Part shown: one piece after another, positions 15,469-23,065 of the stretch
How positions within the stretch are numbered: position 1 is the stretch's first letter
Layout of the letters: each line of letters opens with the position of its first letter
Assembly: GCA_003153055.1 (NCBI GenBank)
Contig: PMBV01000288.1
Span: 1-30,949 of the forward strand
From: Myxococcales bacterium
GTDB taxonomy: Bacteria; Myxococcota; Myxococcia; Myxococcales; Myxococcaceae
Direction: 5' to 3'
DNA length: 30,949 bases
Notes under the pieces: model-generated
The model's input: only the letters and a program-made list of their open reading frames with translations
Database searches by the model: none
What the model was told of the DNA's origin: nothing
Position numbers and translations under genes: made by a program

Positions 15469-16194
15469 TCAGCGGGTGCCGACCACCTCGAGCTGCTCGC
15501 TCGACACCGGGTGCCAGATGGTGGGCCGGAGCGGCGCGCTCTTGTCGACCGCGGGGAGCGCTCGACAGTACAGAGGCCGCCGTGGATTGTGCGCGCGGAC
15601 GAAGACATGCGCTTGGCCGACCGGGTTCCGCCGAACGAATTCCCGCGAGAGGTACTTCCACAGAGGTGCCACCGCCTTGGCGTCACGGTAGAGCTCGAGG
15701 CGCGCGAGCACTCGGCCACCGGGAGTGCCCTCGAGGGTGGTGTAGCCTTGGAGCTGGGCGTACGCGGCAACGTCGTAGGGCCCAGACCAGAGCGCCATCG
15801 GTCCCTGCCCCGGCTCGACCTGGAGGAACGGCCCCAGCGCCGAGGCCACGCGCTCGAAGTAGCCGTTGAGGGTGGACGGCCGGCGCACCCGGTTGAGTCG
15901 GCACTCCCGAAGGCGGGAGTTGAGGGCTTCTTGCAGCCGAACGCCCCAGAGCAGCTCGACCCACATTTGCTCAATGGAGAAGTCGCTCACGTCGAGCGCC
16001 CGCAGGGACCATTGGAAGAGGAGCCACTCCGGGTGGGTTCGCGGTCTGTCGGCGTGGTGCACCTGCGCCGCGGTCGTGCTGGGGCTCCCCGATTTCAGGT
16101 TGGCCATGACGGGCGGCTCGAAGGGCTCGAGCGGAACGAACTTGTGGAACTGCGGACTTGGCCGGGGAGCGGGGGAAGAAAGCTGCTGATGCAT
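15469..16194 (-). CDS. Unrecognised protein with ADP-ribosyl cyclase (CD38)-like C-terminal half
   Basis: The product is 241 residues from ATG 16194 (a TTG directly before it and ATG 16107 are alternatives). Residues 1-50 are Pro-rich and disordered-looking, and there is no signal peptide. The C-terminal half has an order of motifs I associate with ADP-ribosyl cyclases and related toxin domains of polymorphic toxins: ALWSGPYD (Trp136), TTLEGTPGG (Glu155), APLWKYLSREF (Trp179) and QAHVFVRA, then a C-terminal TIWHP. In CD38 the equivalents are LWS, TLEDT, FWKTVSRRF and VVHVMLNGS, with a catalytic Glu in SVEVHN. That last Glu is not obvious here; a Glu in SSEQLEVV is the only nearby candidate. 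Possible activity is NAD cyclisation or hydrolysis, but this is inference. The gene starts 95 bases after livF on the same strand, and no obvious immunity gene adjoins it. Confidence 0.6.
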   Translation of the reverse strand: MHQQLSSPAPRPSPQFHKFVPLEPFEPPVMANLKSGSPSTTAAQVHHADRPRTHPEWLLFQWSLRALDVSDFSIEQMWVELLWGVRLQEALNSRLRECRLNRVRRPSTLNGYFERVASALGPFLQVEPGQGPMALWSGPYDVAAYAQLQGYTTLEGTPGGRVLARLELYRDAKAVAPLWKYLSREFVRRNPVGQAHVFVRAHNPRRPLYCRALPAVDKSAPLRPTIWHPVSSEQLEVVGTR

Positions 16195-16289
16195 CAATGC
16201 CTGAGCCTCGAGCGCCGCCTGGCTTCCTGGCGCGGTGCTCAGATGGAGCGCAGTGCCCCGTGGTTCGGGTCACGCCACCCATGGCCTGC

Positions 16290-17039
16290 TCATTCCCCCA
16301 GGTACGCCTTGCGAATCTCCTCGCTCGCCAGCAGCGCCTTCCCGGTGCCCTCCATCACGATGTCGCCCGTCTCGAGCACATAGCCCCAGTGCGCCAGCTC
16401 CAACGCCAGGTGGGCGTTCTGCTCGACCAGCAGAATCGACGTTCCCTGGGCGTTGACCTCGCGCAAGATGCGGAAGATGGTCTGCACCACCTGCGGCGCC
16501 AGGCCCAGCGACGGCTCATCGAGCAACAACAGCTGCGGCCTCGACATCAGCGCCCGCGAGATGGCCAGCATCTGCTGCTCTCCGCCCGACAGGGTGCCGG
16601 CGAGCTGGTCCTTCCGCTCCAGCAGCCGGGGGAAGAACCCGAAGCACTTCTTCAAGTCCTCGTGAATACCCTGGGCATCGCGCCGGAGGTACGCTCCGAG
16701 GTCGAGGTTCTCTTGCAACGTCAGGTTGGGGAAGATGCCACGGCCCTCGGGCGCGTGCGCCAACCCCCGGGGCACCATCAGGTGCGCCTTGAGGCCGGTG
16801 ACATCTTCGCCCTTCAGCCGCACCCGCCCCTTCGCTGGAGCCACCATGCCCGAAATCGCTCTCAGCGTGCTCGTCTTGCCGGCCCCGTTGGCGCCGATGA
16901 GGGCCACCACCTCGCCCTTCCCCACCGTGAGCGAGACGCCCCTGAGCGCCTTGATGGCCCCGTAGGCCACCTCGAGTTGCTCCACCTCGAGCAACACCTC
17001 ACGGGGTGCTCGTTCCGACAACCGCGTCACCTCAACCAT
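16290..17039 (-). CDS. livF: Branched-chain amino acid ABC transporter, ATP-binding protein LivF
   Basis: This is one of the two ATPases of a HAAT-family importer, acting on the inner face of the membrane with LivG. It is 249 residues from ATG 17039, which overlaps the livG stop by 8 bases; the longer open frame upstream is out of family. Walker A is GANGAGKTS (about residues 49-57). The Q-loop region has HAPEGRGIFPNLTLQENL, which is typical of LivF. The signature is LSGGEQQMLAISRAL, Walker B is LLLLDEPSLGLAP, and the H-loop region is ILLVEQNA, where Glu-Gln-Asn replaces the His region as in other LivF proteins. The end KAYLGE is the standard LivF terminus. The substrate is judged from family only; some HAAT systems carry amides, urea or aromatic compounds instead. 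Confidence 0.95.
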   Translation of the reverse strand: MVEVTRLSERAPREVLLEVEQLEVAYGAIKALRGVSLTVGKGEVVALIGANGAGKTSTLRAISGMVAPAKGRVRLKGEDVTGLKAHLMVPRGLAHAPEGRGIFPNLTLQENLDLGAYLRRDAQGIHEDLKKCFGFFPRLLERKDQLAGTLSGGEQQMLAISRALMSRPQLLLLDEPSLGLAPQVVQTIFRILREVNAQGTSILLVEQNAHLALELAHWGYVLETGDIVMEGTGKALLASEEIRKAYLGE

Positions 17040-17904
17040 GAGCCGGAGCCTCCCCCAGGTACGCCTCCACCACCTTCGGGTCGGCCCGCACCACCGCGGG
17101 CTCACCCACCGAGATGGTCTCGCCGTGGTCCAGCACCGTCAGCTTCTCGCAGATGCCCATCACCAGCTTCATGTCGTGCTCGATGAGCAAGATGCCCAGC
17201 GAGAATCGGTCCTTCAGCTCGCGAATGAGCACCATCAGGTCGGCCTTCTCGCGGGTGTTCATCCCCGCAGCGGGCTCGTCGAGCAACAACACCCTCGGCC
17301 GGGTGCCCAATGCTCGGGCGATTTCCAACCGCCGCTGCTCCCCGTACGGCAGGCTCGACGCCAGCTCGTCGCGCCGGTGGCCCAGGCCCATCACCTCGAG
17401 GAGTCGATCAGCCTCGGCGGTGAGCGCCGCCTCTTCCTCGACGAAGCCGGGCGTCCTCAGCCACGAGCGCCACCACTCGCGGTAGTTGTCCATCGCATCG
17501 AGCGTCACGCCCACGGCGCGCTGAGCGAAGCCGCCCCGCCTCAGGCGCCCCACATGAGCCGCGTCGACCAGCGCCTTTCGGGTGGGCAGAATAGCCATGC
17601 GCACGTTGTCGAGCACGGTCATCTGTCTGAACAGTCGAATGTTCTGAAAGGTCCGCGCCAGGCCCATGCGGTTGATTTGAAATGGCCTCAGCCCATTGAC
17701 GCGCTCGCTGCAGACCCGCACCTCGCCGTCGCTGGGCAGGTACACGCCGGTCAGCACGTTGAAGGCCGTCGTCTTCCCCGCGCCGTTGGGGCCGATGAGG
17801 CCCTGCAGGTCTCCCTGGTGAATCTCGAGGGAGAACTGGGTGAGCGCCTTGAGGCCCCCGAAGCGGATGGACACGTCTTTCGCTGCGAGCAACGCCTCGC
17901 TCAC
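17032..17904 (-). CDS. livG: Branched-chain amino acid ABC transporter, ATP-binding protein LivG
   Basis: This is the second HAAT ATPase, 290 residues from GTG 17904. That start overlaps the livM stop as GTGA, which indicates translational coupling; an earlier GTG at 17940 would run 40 bases into livM. Walker A is GPNGAGKTT (about 38-46), the Q-loop region is LARTFQNIRLFRQMTVLDNV, the LivG-specific signature is LPYGEQRRLEIARAL, Walker B is LLLDEPAAGMN, and the H-loop is ILLIEHDMKLVM. The region between Q-loop and signature is enlarged (about residues 110-165, with an Arg/Trp-rich NYREWWRSWL), as is common in LivG. It works with livF, livM, livH and livK of this window. Confidence 0.96.
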   Translation of the reverse strand: MSEALLAAKDVSIRFGGLKALTQFSLEIHQGDLQGLIGPNGAGKTTAFNVLTGVYLPSDGEVRVCSERVNGLRPFQINRMGLARTFQNIRLFRQMTVLDNVRMAILPTRKALVDAAHVGRLRRGGFAQRAVGVTLDAMDNYREWWRSWLRTPGFVEEEAALTAEADRLLEVMGLGHRRDELASSLPYGEQRRLEIARALGTRPRVLLLDEPAAGMNTREKADLMVLIRELKDRFSLGILLIEHDMKLVMGICEKLTVLDHGETISVGEPAVVRADPKVVEAYLGEAPAHG

Positions 17905-18905
17905 GCTGGCGCCCCTTTCCGCTTCACCCGCCGGTCCCACGCCTCGAAGGTGCCGAACAAGCCCTGAGGCCGGGTCAACATCATCACCACCAGCAACAGC
18001 CCGAAGATGGGCTTGCGGAGCTGGTCGATGGACTGGGCGAGCTCGGCGTTCTCGCCTCCCAGCGAGATGAACAGAGCCCGCATGCCCTCGGGCAGGAGCG
18101 TGAGCAGCACCGCCGCCACCAGCGAGCCGGTGGTCGACCCGAGGCCGCCCGCCACCACCATCACCACCAGCTCCATCGACTTCACGAAGCTGAAGCTGTC
18201 ACCCGGCGTGATGATGGACTGAAAGTGGGCGAACAACGCCCCCGCGACTCCGGCGAAGAAGCTCGACACCACGAAGGCCCGCACCTTGTACGCCGTGGTG
18301 TCCACCCCCATGGCCTCGGCGGCGACCTCGTCTTCGCGAATGGCGATGAGGCTCCGGCCGTGGGGCGAGGCGAGCAACCGCTTGGCCAGCAGCACCACCA
18401 GGAAGACCCAGAACCACACCATGAAGAAGCTGGTTCGTTGGGGCGTGCCTGACAGACCGAGCGCGCCTCCCAGGGCCGTGGAGTTGCGCACGATGACGAG
18501 GATGATTTCCCCGAAGCCCAGCGTCACGATGGCCAGGTAGTCACCCTTGAGCCTCAGCGACGGCAGGCCGACCAAGAAGCCACACGCCGCCGCGCCCACG
18601 CCCCCGGCCACGAGCGAGATGACGAAGAAGAGCTGGTCTGAGACGGCCTCGGGCAAGAAGCCCGCCCGGTATGGCGCCGTCACCAGCGACAGGGCCGCCG
18701 AGAGGTACGCCCCCACCGCCATGAAGCCCGCGTGCCCGATGGAGAACTGCCCCGTCAGCCCATTCACGATGTTGAGGCTCACCGCGAGAATGACGTTCAC
18801 CCCGACGAGCAGCGAGAGGTACACGAAGTACGTCGCCCCGCCCAGGGCCACCTGGAGCAAGGCGAGCACCAACATGGCCACGGCCACCGGGACGAAGGAC
18901 CTCAA
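17901..18905 (-). CDS. livM: Branched-chain amino acid ABC transporter permease LivM
   Basis: This permease is 334 residues, with about eight membrane helices. The only start that keeps the first helix (FVPVAVAMLVLALLQVALGG) whole is TTG 18905, supported by TAGGAG nine bases upstream (18915-18920). Family signatures are LNIVNGLTGQFSIGHAGFMAVGAY near residue 45, a cytoplasmic EAA-like loop RSLIAIREDEVAAEAMGVDT that contacts the ATPases, and GLGSTTGSLVAAVLLTLLPE. The C-terminus LTRPQGLFG is the usual LivM ending. It is followed by livG with a 4-base overlap. Upstream on the same strand, only 43 bases away, is the catalase-superfamily gene rather than livH, which is unusual for this operon. Confidence 0.95.
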   Translation of the reverse strand: MRSFVPVAVAMLVLALLQVALGGATYFVYLSLLVGVNVILAVSLNIVNGLTGQFSIGHAGFMAVGAYLSAALSLVTAPYRAGFLPEAVSDQLFFVISLVAGGVGAAACGFLVGLPSLRLKGDYLAIVTLGFGEIILVIVRNSTALGGALGLSGTPQRTSFFMVWFWVFLVVLLAKRLLASPHGRSLIAIREDEVAAEAMGVDTTAYKVRAFVVSSFFAGVAGALFAHFQSIITPGDSFSFVKSMELVVMVVAGGLGSTTGSLVAAVLLTLLPEGMRALFISLGGENAELAQSIDQLRKPIFGLLLVVMMLTRPQGLFGTFEAWDRRVKRKGAPA

Positions 18906-18948
18906 CGCCCGCGTCTCCTACACGACGGGCCGGGCCGTGTCATGGGGC

Positions 18949-19968
18949 TCACTCGATGAGCTCGGCGGGCACCTCGGCGGGCTCCGGGGCCGCCTTCCGT
19001 GCCTGCACGCTCACCCGGTACGCCGGCCCGCGTGCCCGCATCAATGCCCCCAGGGGCCGAAAGTCCTCCAGCGCGTGCCAGGGGTCGAACGACAGCCCTT
19101 CTGCCCAGACCGCGAGCCGCTGACCCCGCTCCGAGCTCACCGACTGCCGGGGAATCGTCAGCCGCGCCACCCGCTGCCAGGGCGAGGGCCAATCGGTCGT
19201 GGGGTCTTCGATGGGGGTCTCGTGCTCGTCGATGTAGAACTGCACCTTGAAGTCCCACTTGAGCGGCCCCGCCTCGAGCTGCCGGGCCAGGGCCTCGCCG
19301 AGCAAGTCGGGCGCTGGAGTCGACACCGGCGACACGTCGACCGGCGCCAGGGTGAACTTCGCCGCGTGAGCCCCGTAGCGCATCGGCAGGGCGCTGAAGT
19401 AGTGGCTCCCCGCCAGCGACGACACGGGCCGACTCAGGCCCCGCTGGAGCTTGCCCAAGAGCTCGAAGGCCCGCCCAGGCCCGAAGTGCAGCACGGCCTT
19501 GGCCACCAGGAGCGCCGGGTTGGCCGCGTGCGATGCCACCCAGACGAATTCCTCGGGGGTCCGAAAGGGCACCGTGGAGGCGAGGATGCCGAGGAAGTCT
19601 TGGGTGAGGCAGTCTTCCATTCCGGGGATGAGCTTCTTCCCCTGCACTCCGAGCACCTTGAGGCCGATGCCCCTGACGTCGGGCACCGAATCTTTTCGTA
19701 CCTCGCTGCTGCCGTTGGAGAACCGGGCCACCGCCTGGTAGGTGCGCGGCTCGGCGAAGAGCCCCACGCGGGCGTAGTCGGGAATGTCGGGCAGCACCTC
19801 GAACTGCGCCAAGGCCGCCAGGTTTGGCTTGGCGTGGAGCGCCCGTCGCATGACCCCGGTCGTCTCGCCTCGATGCTTCTGCATGGCCCCCAACTGGGCC
19901 GCCAGCCCCTCGAACTTCGCTGCCTCATCCGGTGCAACCACTTCCTTCCAGTCGGTCGCGGGCGCCAT
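18949..19968 (-). CDS. Catalase-superfamily haem protein (small catalase-like)
   Basis: The product is 339 residues from ATG 19968. It follows the catalase core without the large N- and C-terminal domains. Segments that align by eye are RALHAKPNLAALAQFEV, with His45 at the distal catalytic His position of VHAKGAGAFGYFEV; YQAVARFSNGSSE; SVPDVRGIGLKVLGV; LTQDFLGILA, where the usual NNTPVFF segment with the distal Asn is changed; and VARLTIPRQSV. Near the end RARGPAY keeps an R-x-x-x-Y spacing (Arg313, Tyr317) like the proximal haem-ligand motif RLFSY. It is thus probably haem-binding, as a peroxidase or lipid hydroperoxide-handling enzyme rather than a true catalase. No signal peptide is seen. 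It lies between a sensor kinase and livM on the same strand, with gaps of 84 and 43 bases. Confidence 0.8.
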   Translation of the reverse strand: MAPATDWKEVVAPDEAAKFEGLAAQLGAMQKHRGETTGVMRRALHAKPNLAALAQFEVLPDIPDYARVGLFAEPRTYQAVARFSNGSSEVRKDSVPDVRGIGLKVLGVQGKKLIPGMEDCLTQDFLGILASTVPFRTPEEFVWVASHAANPALLVAKAVLHFGPGRAFELLGKLQRGLSRPVSSLAGSHYFSALPMRYGAHAAKFTLAPVDVSPVSTPAPDLLGEALARQLEAGPLKWDFKVQFYIDEHETPIEDPTTDWPSPWQRVARLTIPRQSVSSERGQRLAVWAEGLSFDPWHALEDFRPLGALMRARGPAYRVSVQARKAAPEPAEVPAELIE

Positions 19969-20052
19969 GAGGCCCTAGCTCACCTCGGAATGAGCCTGCT
20001 GACCAGCCCCAACGGTCACCTCCGTTGTCCCTGACCTTCCCGGAGGGCGTGG

Positions 20053-21912
20053 TCAATCGAGCTCGGGCATGGACCCGATGCGCTCCAACAGCGCCTTGGC
20101 GTCGAGGGGCTTGAGCATCGCGGGCAGGGGCCGGCTCTCGAGGAACTGCTCGGCCGCGGGCGTGAAGGCGCCCCCCGTCATGAAGACGAGCCTCGCGGCC
20201 ATCTGGGGCGACGCGGCCGCAAGCAGCCGGGCGAAGTCCATGCCGGTGGTGTCGGGCATCATCAAGTCGCACAAGACGAGGTGGTACCGCTCTCCGCCCT
20301 CGAGGAGGGCCAGGGCCTGGGCGGCGCTGGTGACCGCGCTGACCTCATGGGCATCACCGAGCAAGCGGGCGACCGCTCGACCCATCATCGGCTCATCGTC
20401 CACCACCAGCACCCGCCGCCTCGCCCCCCTGGGCGCGGGAGGCCCGAGGGCCGGGCGCTCCACCATCACCGTTGGGAGCACGACGCGGAACGTGGAGCCC
20501 TGCCCGGGGGCGCTCTCGACCTCGATGCGCCCCTTCGCCGCCGAGACGATGCCGTGGCAGACCGAGAGGCCCAAACCCGTCCCTTCTCCCTGAGGCCGGG
20601 TGGTGAAGAAGGGGTCGAAGATGCGAGGCCGGACACTGGGGGGTATGCCCACCCCGGTGTCTTTGATTTCCAGCACCAGCTCCTCGCCCACGGCCCGGGC
20701 CGTCACCCGCACCTCGTTGGCGTGAGCCTTCCCCTCGGGAATGGACTGGGAGGCGTTGCGGAGCAGGTTGACCGCGACCTGAGCGAGGTCGTGGGGCACC
20801 ATCATCACGTCGGGCAACCGCGGCGGGAGGTCGACCACCAACCGCGCCCGGTGGGAGATGTCATGGCGACTCAGCGCCAGGGCCACAGCGAGCTCCTCCG
20901 CCACCCCCACCCGGCTTCGAGCCGCGCCCGCTGGCGTACCGGGGCGGCCGAAGACGCGCAGCCGCCGGACGATGTCGGCCACCCGCGAAACGCCGTCGAG
21001 CGCCTCCCTCAATGCCCGCCGAAGCTCGTCGATCTCGACCTCACCTTCGCCGATGTGCTCCAGCACGAAGCCCAGGTTGGCGGAGATCCACGCCAGGGGG
21101 TTGTTGATTTCGTGCGCCACGCCAGCCGCCAGCGTACCGATGCTCGCCAGCCGCTCCGTCGCCGAGAGCTGGGCCTCGAGGGCCTTCTTCTGAGAGATGT
21201 CACTGACGGTGCCCACCACCCAGGCCAGGGCGCCATCGGGCTCCCGCAGGATGACGCGGGCACGGAGCAGCACCCATCGCCAACCGCCTTCGGTGGTGCG
21301 CGCCCGGCACTCCACCTCGGCCTGGGCCGTCTGTCCCTCGGCGTGCGCCTTCCACGCACGGGACAGGGCCTCGCGGTCCTCCGGGGCGACGACGAACCAC
21401 ACACCACCGACTCCGGCTGGCTCGATGAGGCCCACCTGGCTCACTGGCGGCTCGAACGACAGTCGCCCCTGGCCGACCTCCAGCTCCCAGACGAGCTCCT
21501 GGGCGAGCTCGGCGCTCCGGGTCACGGGGCGAAAGGTGCCCGTCGGGTCTCGGCGCACCTCGTGAAAAGTGACGACCTGTGCCAGCGGCTGCCGGCCCGT
21601 GGGGCCCAGCGGGCGAGCTCGCGTCTTGAGCCACAGGGGGGAGCCGTCGGCGCGATCCGCCCGCTCGATGCAGAGGATGGCCTCCCTCGAGCCAGACGCG
21701 AACGCCGACTGGCCGGGCAGCGGCTGACCGTCTTCGCCCACCACCTGACAGGCGCCGGGCACGAGCAACCGGTCGAAGGTGACCCCGAGAATGCGCTCCG
21801 CCGCGACGCTGCACAGCCCGACGCGACCATCGGCCAAGACGATGAGCGTGCCCTCCTCGGGCGTGCCAGCCAGAGGCGGCGCACTCCCCAGTGGTTCCGT
21901 TCGCGCGGGCAT
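20053..21912 (-). CDS. Soluble PAS hybrid sensor histidine kinase with C-terminal receiver
   Basis: The product is 619 residues from ATG 21912; an earlier in-frame start would run into livH. No membrane helix is visible, so it is cytoplasmic. Residues about 15-130 form a degenerate PAS (LIVLADGRVGLCSVAAERILG), and about 155-255 a second PAS with a PAC-like end (WVVGTVSDISQKKALEAQL). The kinase core is canonical: H-box GVAHEINNPLAWI with His267, N-box NLLRNASQSIPEG, G1 IKDTGVGIPP, F-box DPFFTTRPQGEG and G2 GTGLGLSVCHGIV. A receiver follows with DD in LVVDDEPMMG, phosphoacceptor Asp549 in LVLCDLMMPDTTG, and Lys in MLKPLD. HEINNP kinases of this type are frequent in myxobacteria. It sits 40 bases after livH in the middle of the liv cluster, so it may sense a transported solute or its effect. 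Confidence 0.93.
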   Translation of the reverse strand: MPARTEPLGSAPPLAGTPEEGTLIVLADGRVGLCSVAAERILGVTFDRLLVPGACQVVGEDGQPLPGQSAFASGSREAILCIERADRADGSPLWLKTRARPLGPTGRQPLAQVVTFHEVRRDPTGTFRPVTRSAELAQELVWELEVGQGRLSFEPPVSQVGLIEPAGVGGVWFVVAPEDREALSRAWKAHAEGQTAQAEVECRARTTEGGWRWVLLRARVILREPDGALAWVVGTVSDISQKKALEAQLSATERLASIGTLAAGVAHEINNPLAWISANLGFVLEHIGEGEVEIDELRRALREALDGVSRVADIVRRLRVFGRPGTPAGAARSRVGVAEELAVALALSRHDISHRARLVVDLPPRLPDVMMVPHDLAQVAVNLLRNASQSIPEGKAHANEVRVTARAVGEELVLEIKDTGVGIPPSVRPRIFDPFFTTRPQGEGTGLGLSVCHGIVSAAKGRIEVESAPGQGSTFRVVLPTVMVERPALGPPAPRGARRRVLVVDDEPMMGRAVARLLGDAHEVSAVTSAAQALALLEGGERYHLVLCDLMMPDTTGMDFARLLAAASPQMAARLVFMTGGAFTPAAEQFLESRPLPAMLKPLDAKALLERIGSMPELD

Positions 21913-21952
21913 ACGTGGGCCGGTGCGGCCTTCGCTCCAAAGCCTACCAAAC

Positions 21953-23059
21953 CTATACTTTTTCTGCCTGGGCTCGCCCGAAGAGGCCCTCGGGCCGTGC
22001 CAGGAGCACCATGATGAGCGAGCCAAAGGCCACCGCGTCTCGCCAAGTGGAGCCGTTGACGTCACGCGCGCTCACGGCCACCACCACCGCCAGGGGTACG
22101 ATGCCCACCCGCAGCGCCAGCATGCCCGGCCGCTGGGTCCCTCCCTCGCCTCGGCTCTTCACCAGCACCACCACGAAGAGCGAGAGGAGTGGCAGCAGCA
22201 CGGCCGGGCCGTAGCCCACCACTGCCTCCTCGCACAGGCCGAGCAACAGCGAGCCCACCACCGCGCCGGGCAGGTTTCCGATGCCCCCGATGACCGCCGC
22301 CACGAAGGCCTTGAGCCCAATCATCGCGCCCATCAGCGGCTGAATGGACTTGTCCTTGATGGCATAGAGAATGCCTGCGCCCGCGGCCAGCGCGCTCCCC
22401 AGCATGAAGGTGATGGCGATGATGGAGTCGACGCGGATGCCGAGCAGCGCCGCCACCCGGTGGTCGTGCGACACGGCCCGCATGGCCTTGCCGAAGCGCG
22501 TCTTCAGCACCAGGAACTGCAGCGCCGCCATGAGCGACAGGGCGACCCCGAAGGAGATGAGCTGGTAGTTCCAGATGATGACGCCGTCGTCTCCGCCCAG
22601 CGTCAGCCACTCTGCGGGCTTGATGATTTGGGGAAAGCGGCGAGCGGCGGCCCCGGGGAGCAGCGTCACGTGGTGCCCGGCCACCGTGACGGACCAGTCG
22701 AACTGAAAGCCGTAGGACAGCGCGAAGCTGATGCCGATGGCGGTGATGAGGGCGGTCAACCGTGGCTTGTCCCGCAGCGGCCGGTAGGCGAAGCGCTCGA
22801 TGAGGAAGCCGAAGGCGGCGCAGGCTCCCATGGCCACGGCGAACACCAGCACCGCGCCGGAGGCCGAGCCGAGGCTCTCGGGGGCGATGAGAGACGCGGC
22901 CGCGTAGCCGATGTACACGCCCACCATCATCACGTCACCGTGGGCGAAGTTGATGAGCTTGAGGACGCCGTAGACCATCGTGTAGCCCAGGGCGACCAGG
23001 GCATAGATGGTACCGGCGGCGAGCCCGTTGATGAGGTGCTGGACGAGCTCGTAACCCAT
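21953..23059 (-). CDS. livH: Branched-chain amino acid ABC transporter permease LivH
   Basis: This permease is 368 residues from ATG 23059, six bases after the livK stop. Family features are a start MGYELVQHLINGLAAGTIYA, the signature GYTMVYGVLKLINFAHGDVM near residue 25-45, and a cytoplasmic loop TRFGKAMRAVSHDHRVAALL that contacts the ATPases. Further features are VIGGIGNLPGAVVGSLLLGL and the terminal ARPEGLFG. The protein is longer than most LivH (about 300 residues). It has a periplasmic-type loop (AGHHVTLLPGAAARRFPQ) and an extra hydrophobic segment near 315-340 (MLALRVGIVPLAVVVAVSA) before the last helix. It pairs with LivM to form the channel. The next gene is a sensor kinase rather than livM. 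Confidence 0.95.
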   Translation of the reverse strand: MGYELVQHLINGLAAGTIYALVALGYTMVYGVLKLINFAHGDVMMVGVYIGYAAASLIAPESLGSASGAVLVFAVAMGACAAFGFLIERFAYRPLRDKPRLTALITAIGISFALSYGFQFDWSVTVAGHHVTLLPGAAARRFPQIIKPAEWLTLGGDDGVIIWNYQLISFGVALSLMAALQFLVLKTRFGKAMRAVSHDHRVAALLGIRVDSIIAITFMLGSALAAGAGILYAIKDKSIQPLMGAMIGLKAFVAAVIGGIGNLPGAVVGSLLLGLCEEAVVGYGPAVLLPLLSLFVVVLVKSRGEGGTQRPGMLALRVGIVPLAVVVAVSARDVNGSTWRDAVAFGSLIMVLLARPEGLFGRAQAEKV

Positions 23060-23065
23060 GGCGCG

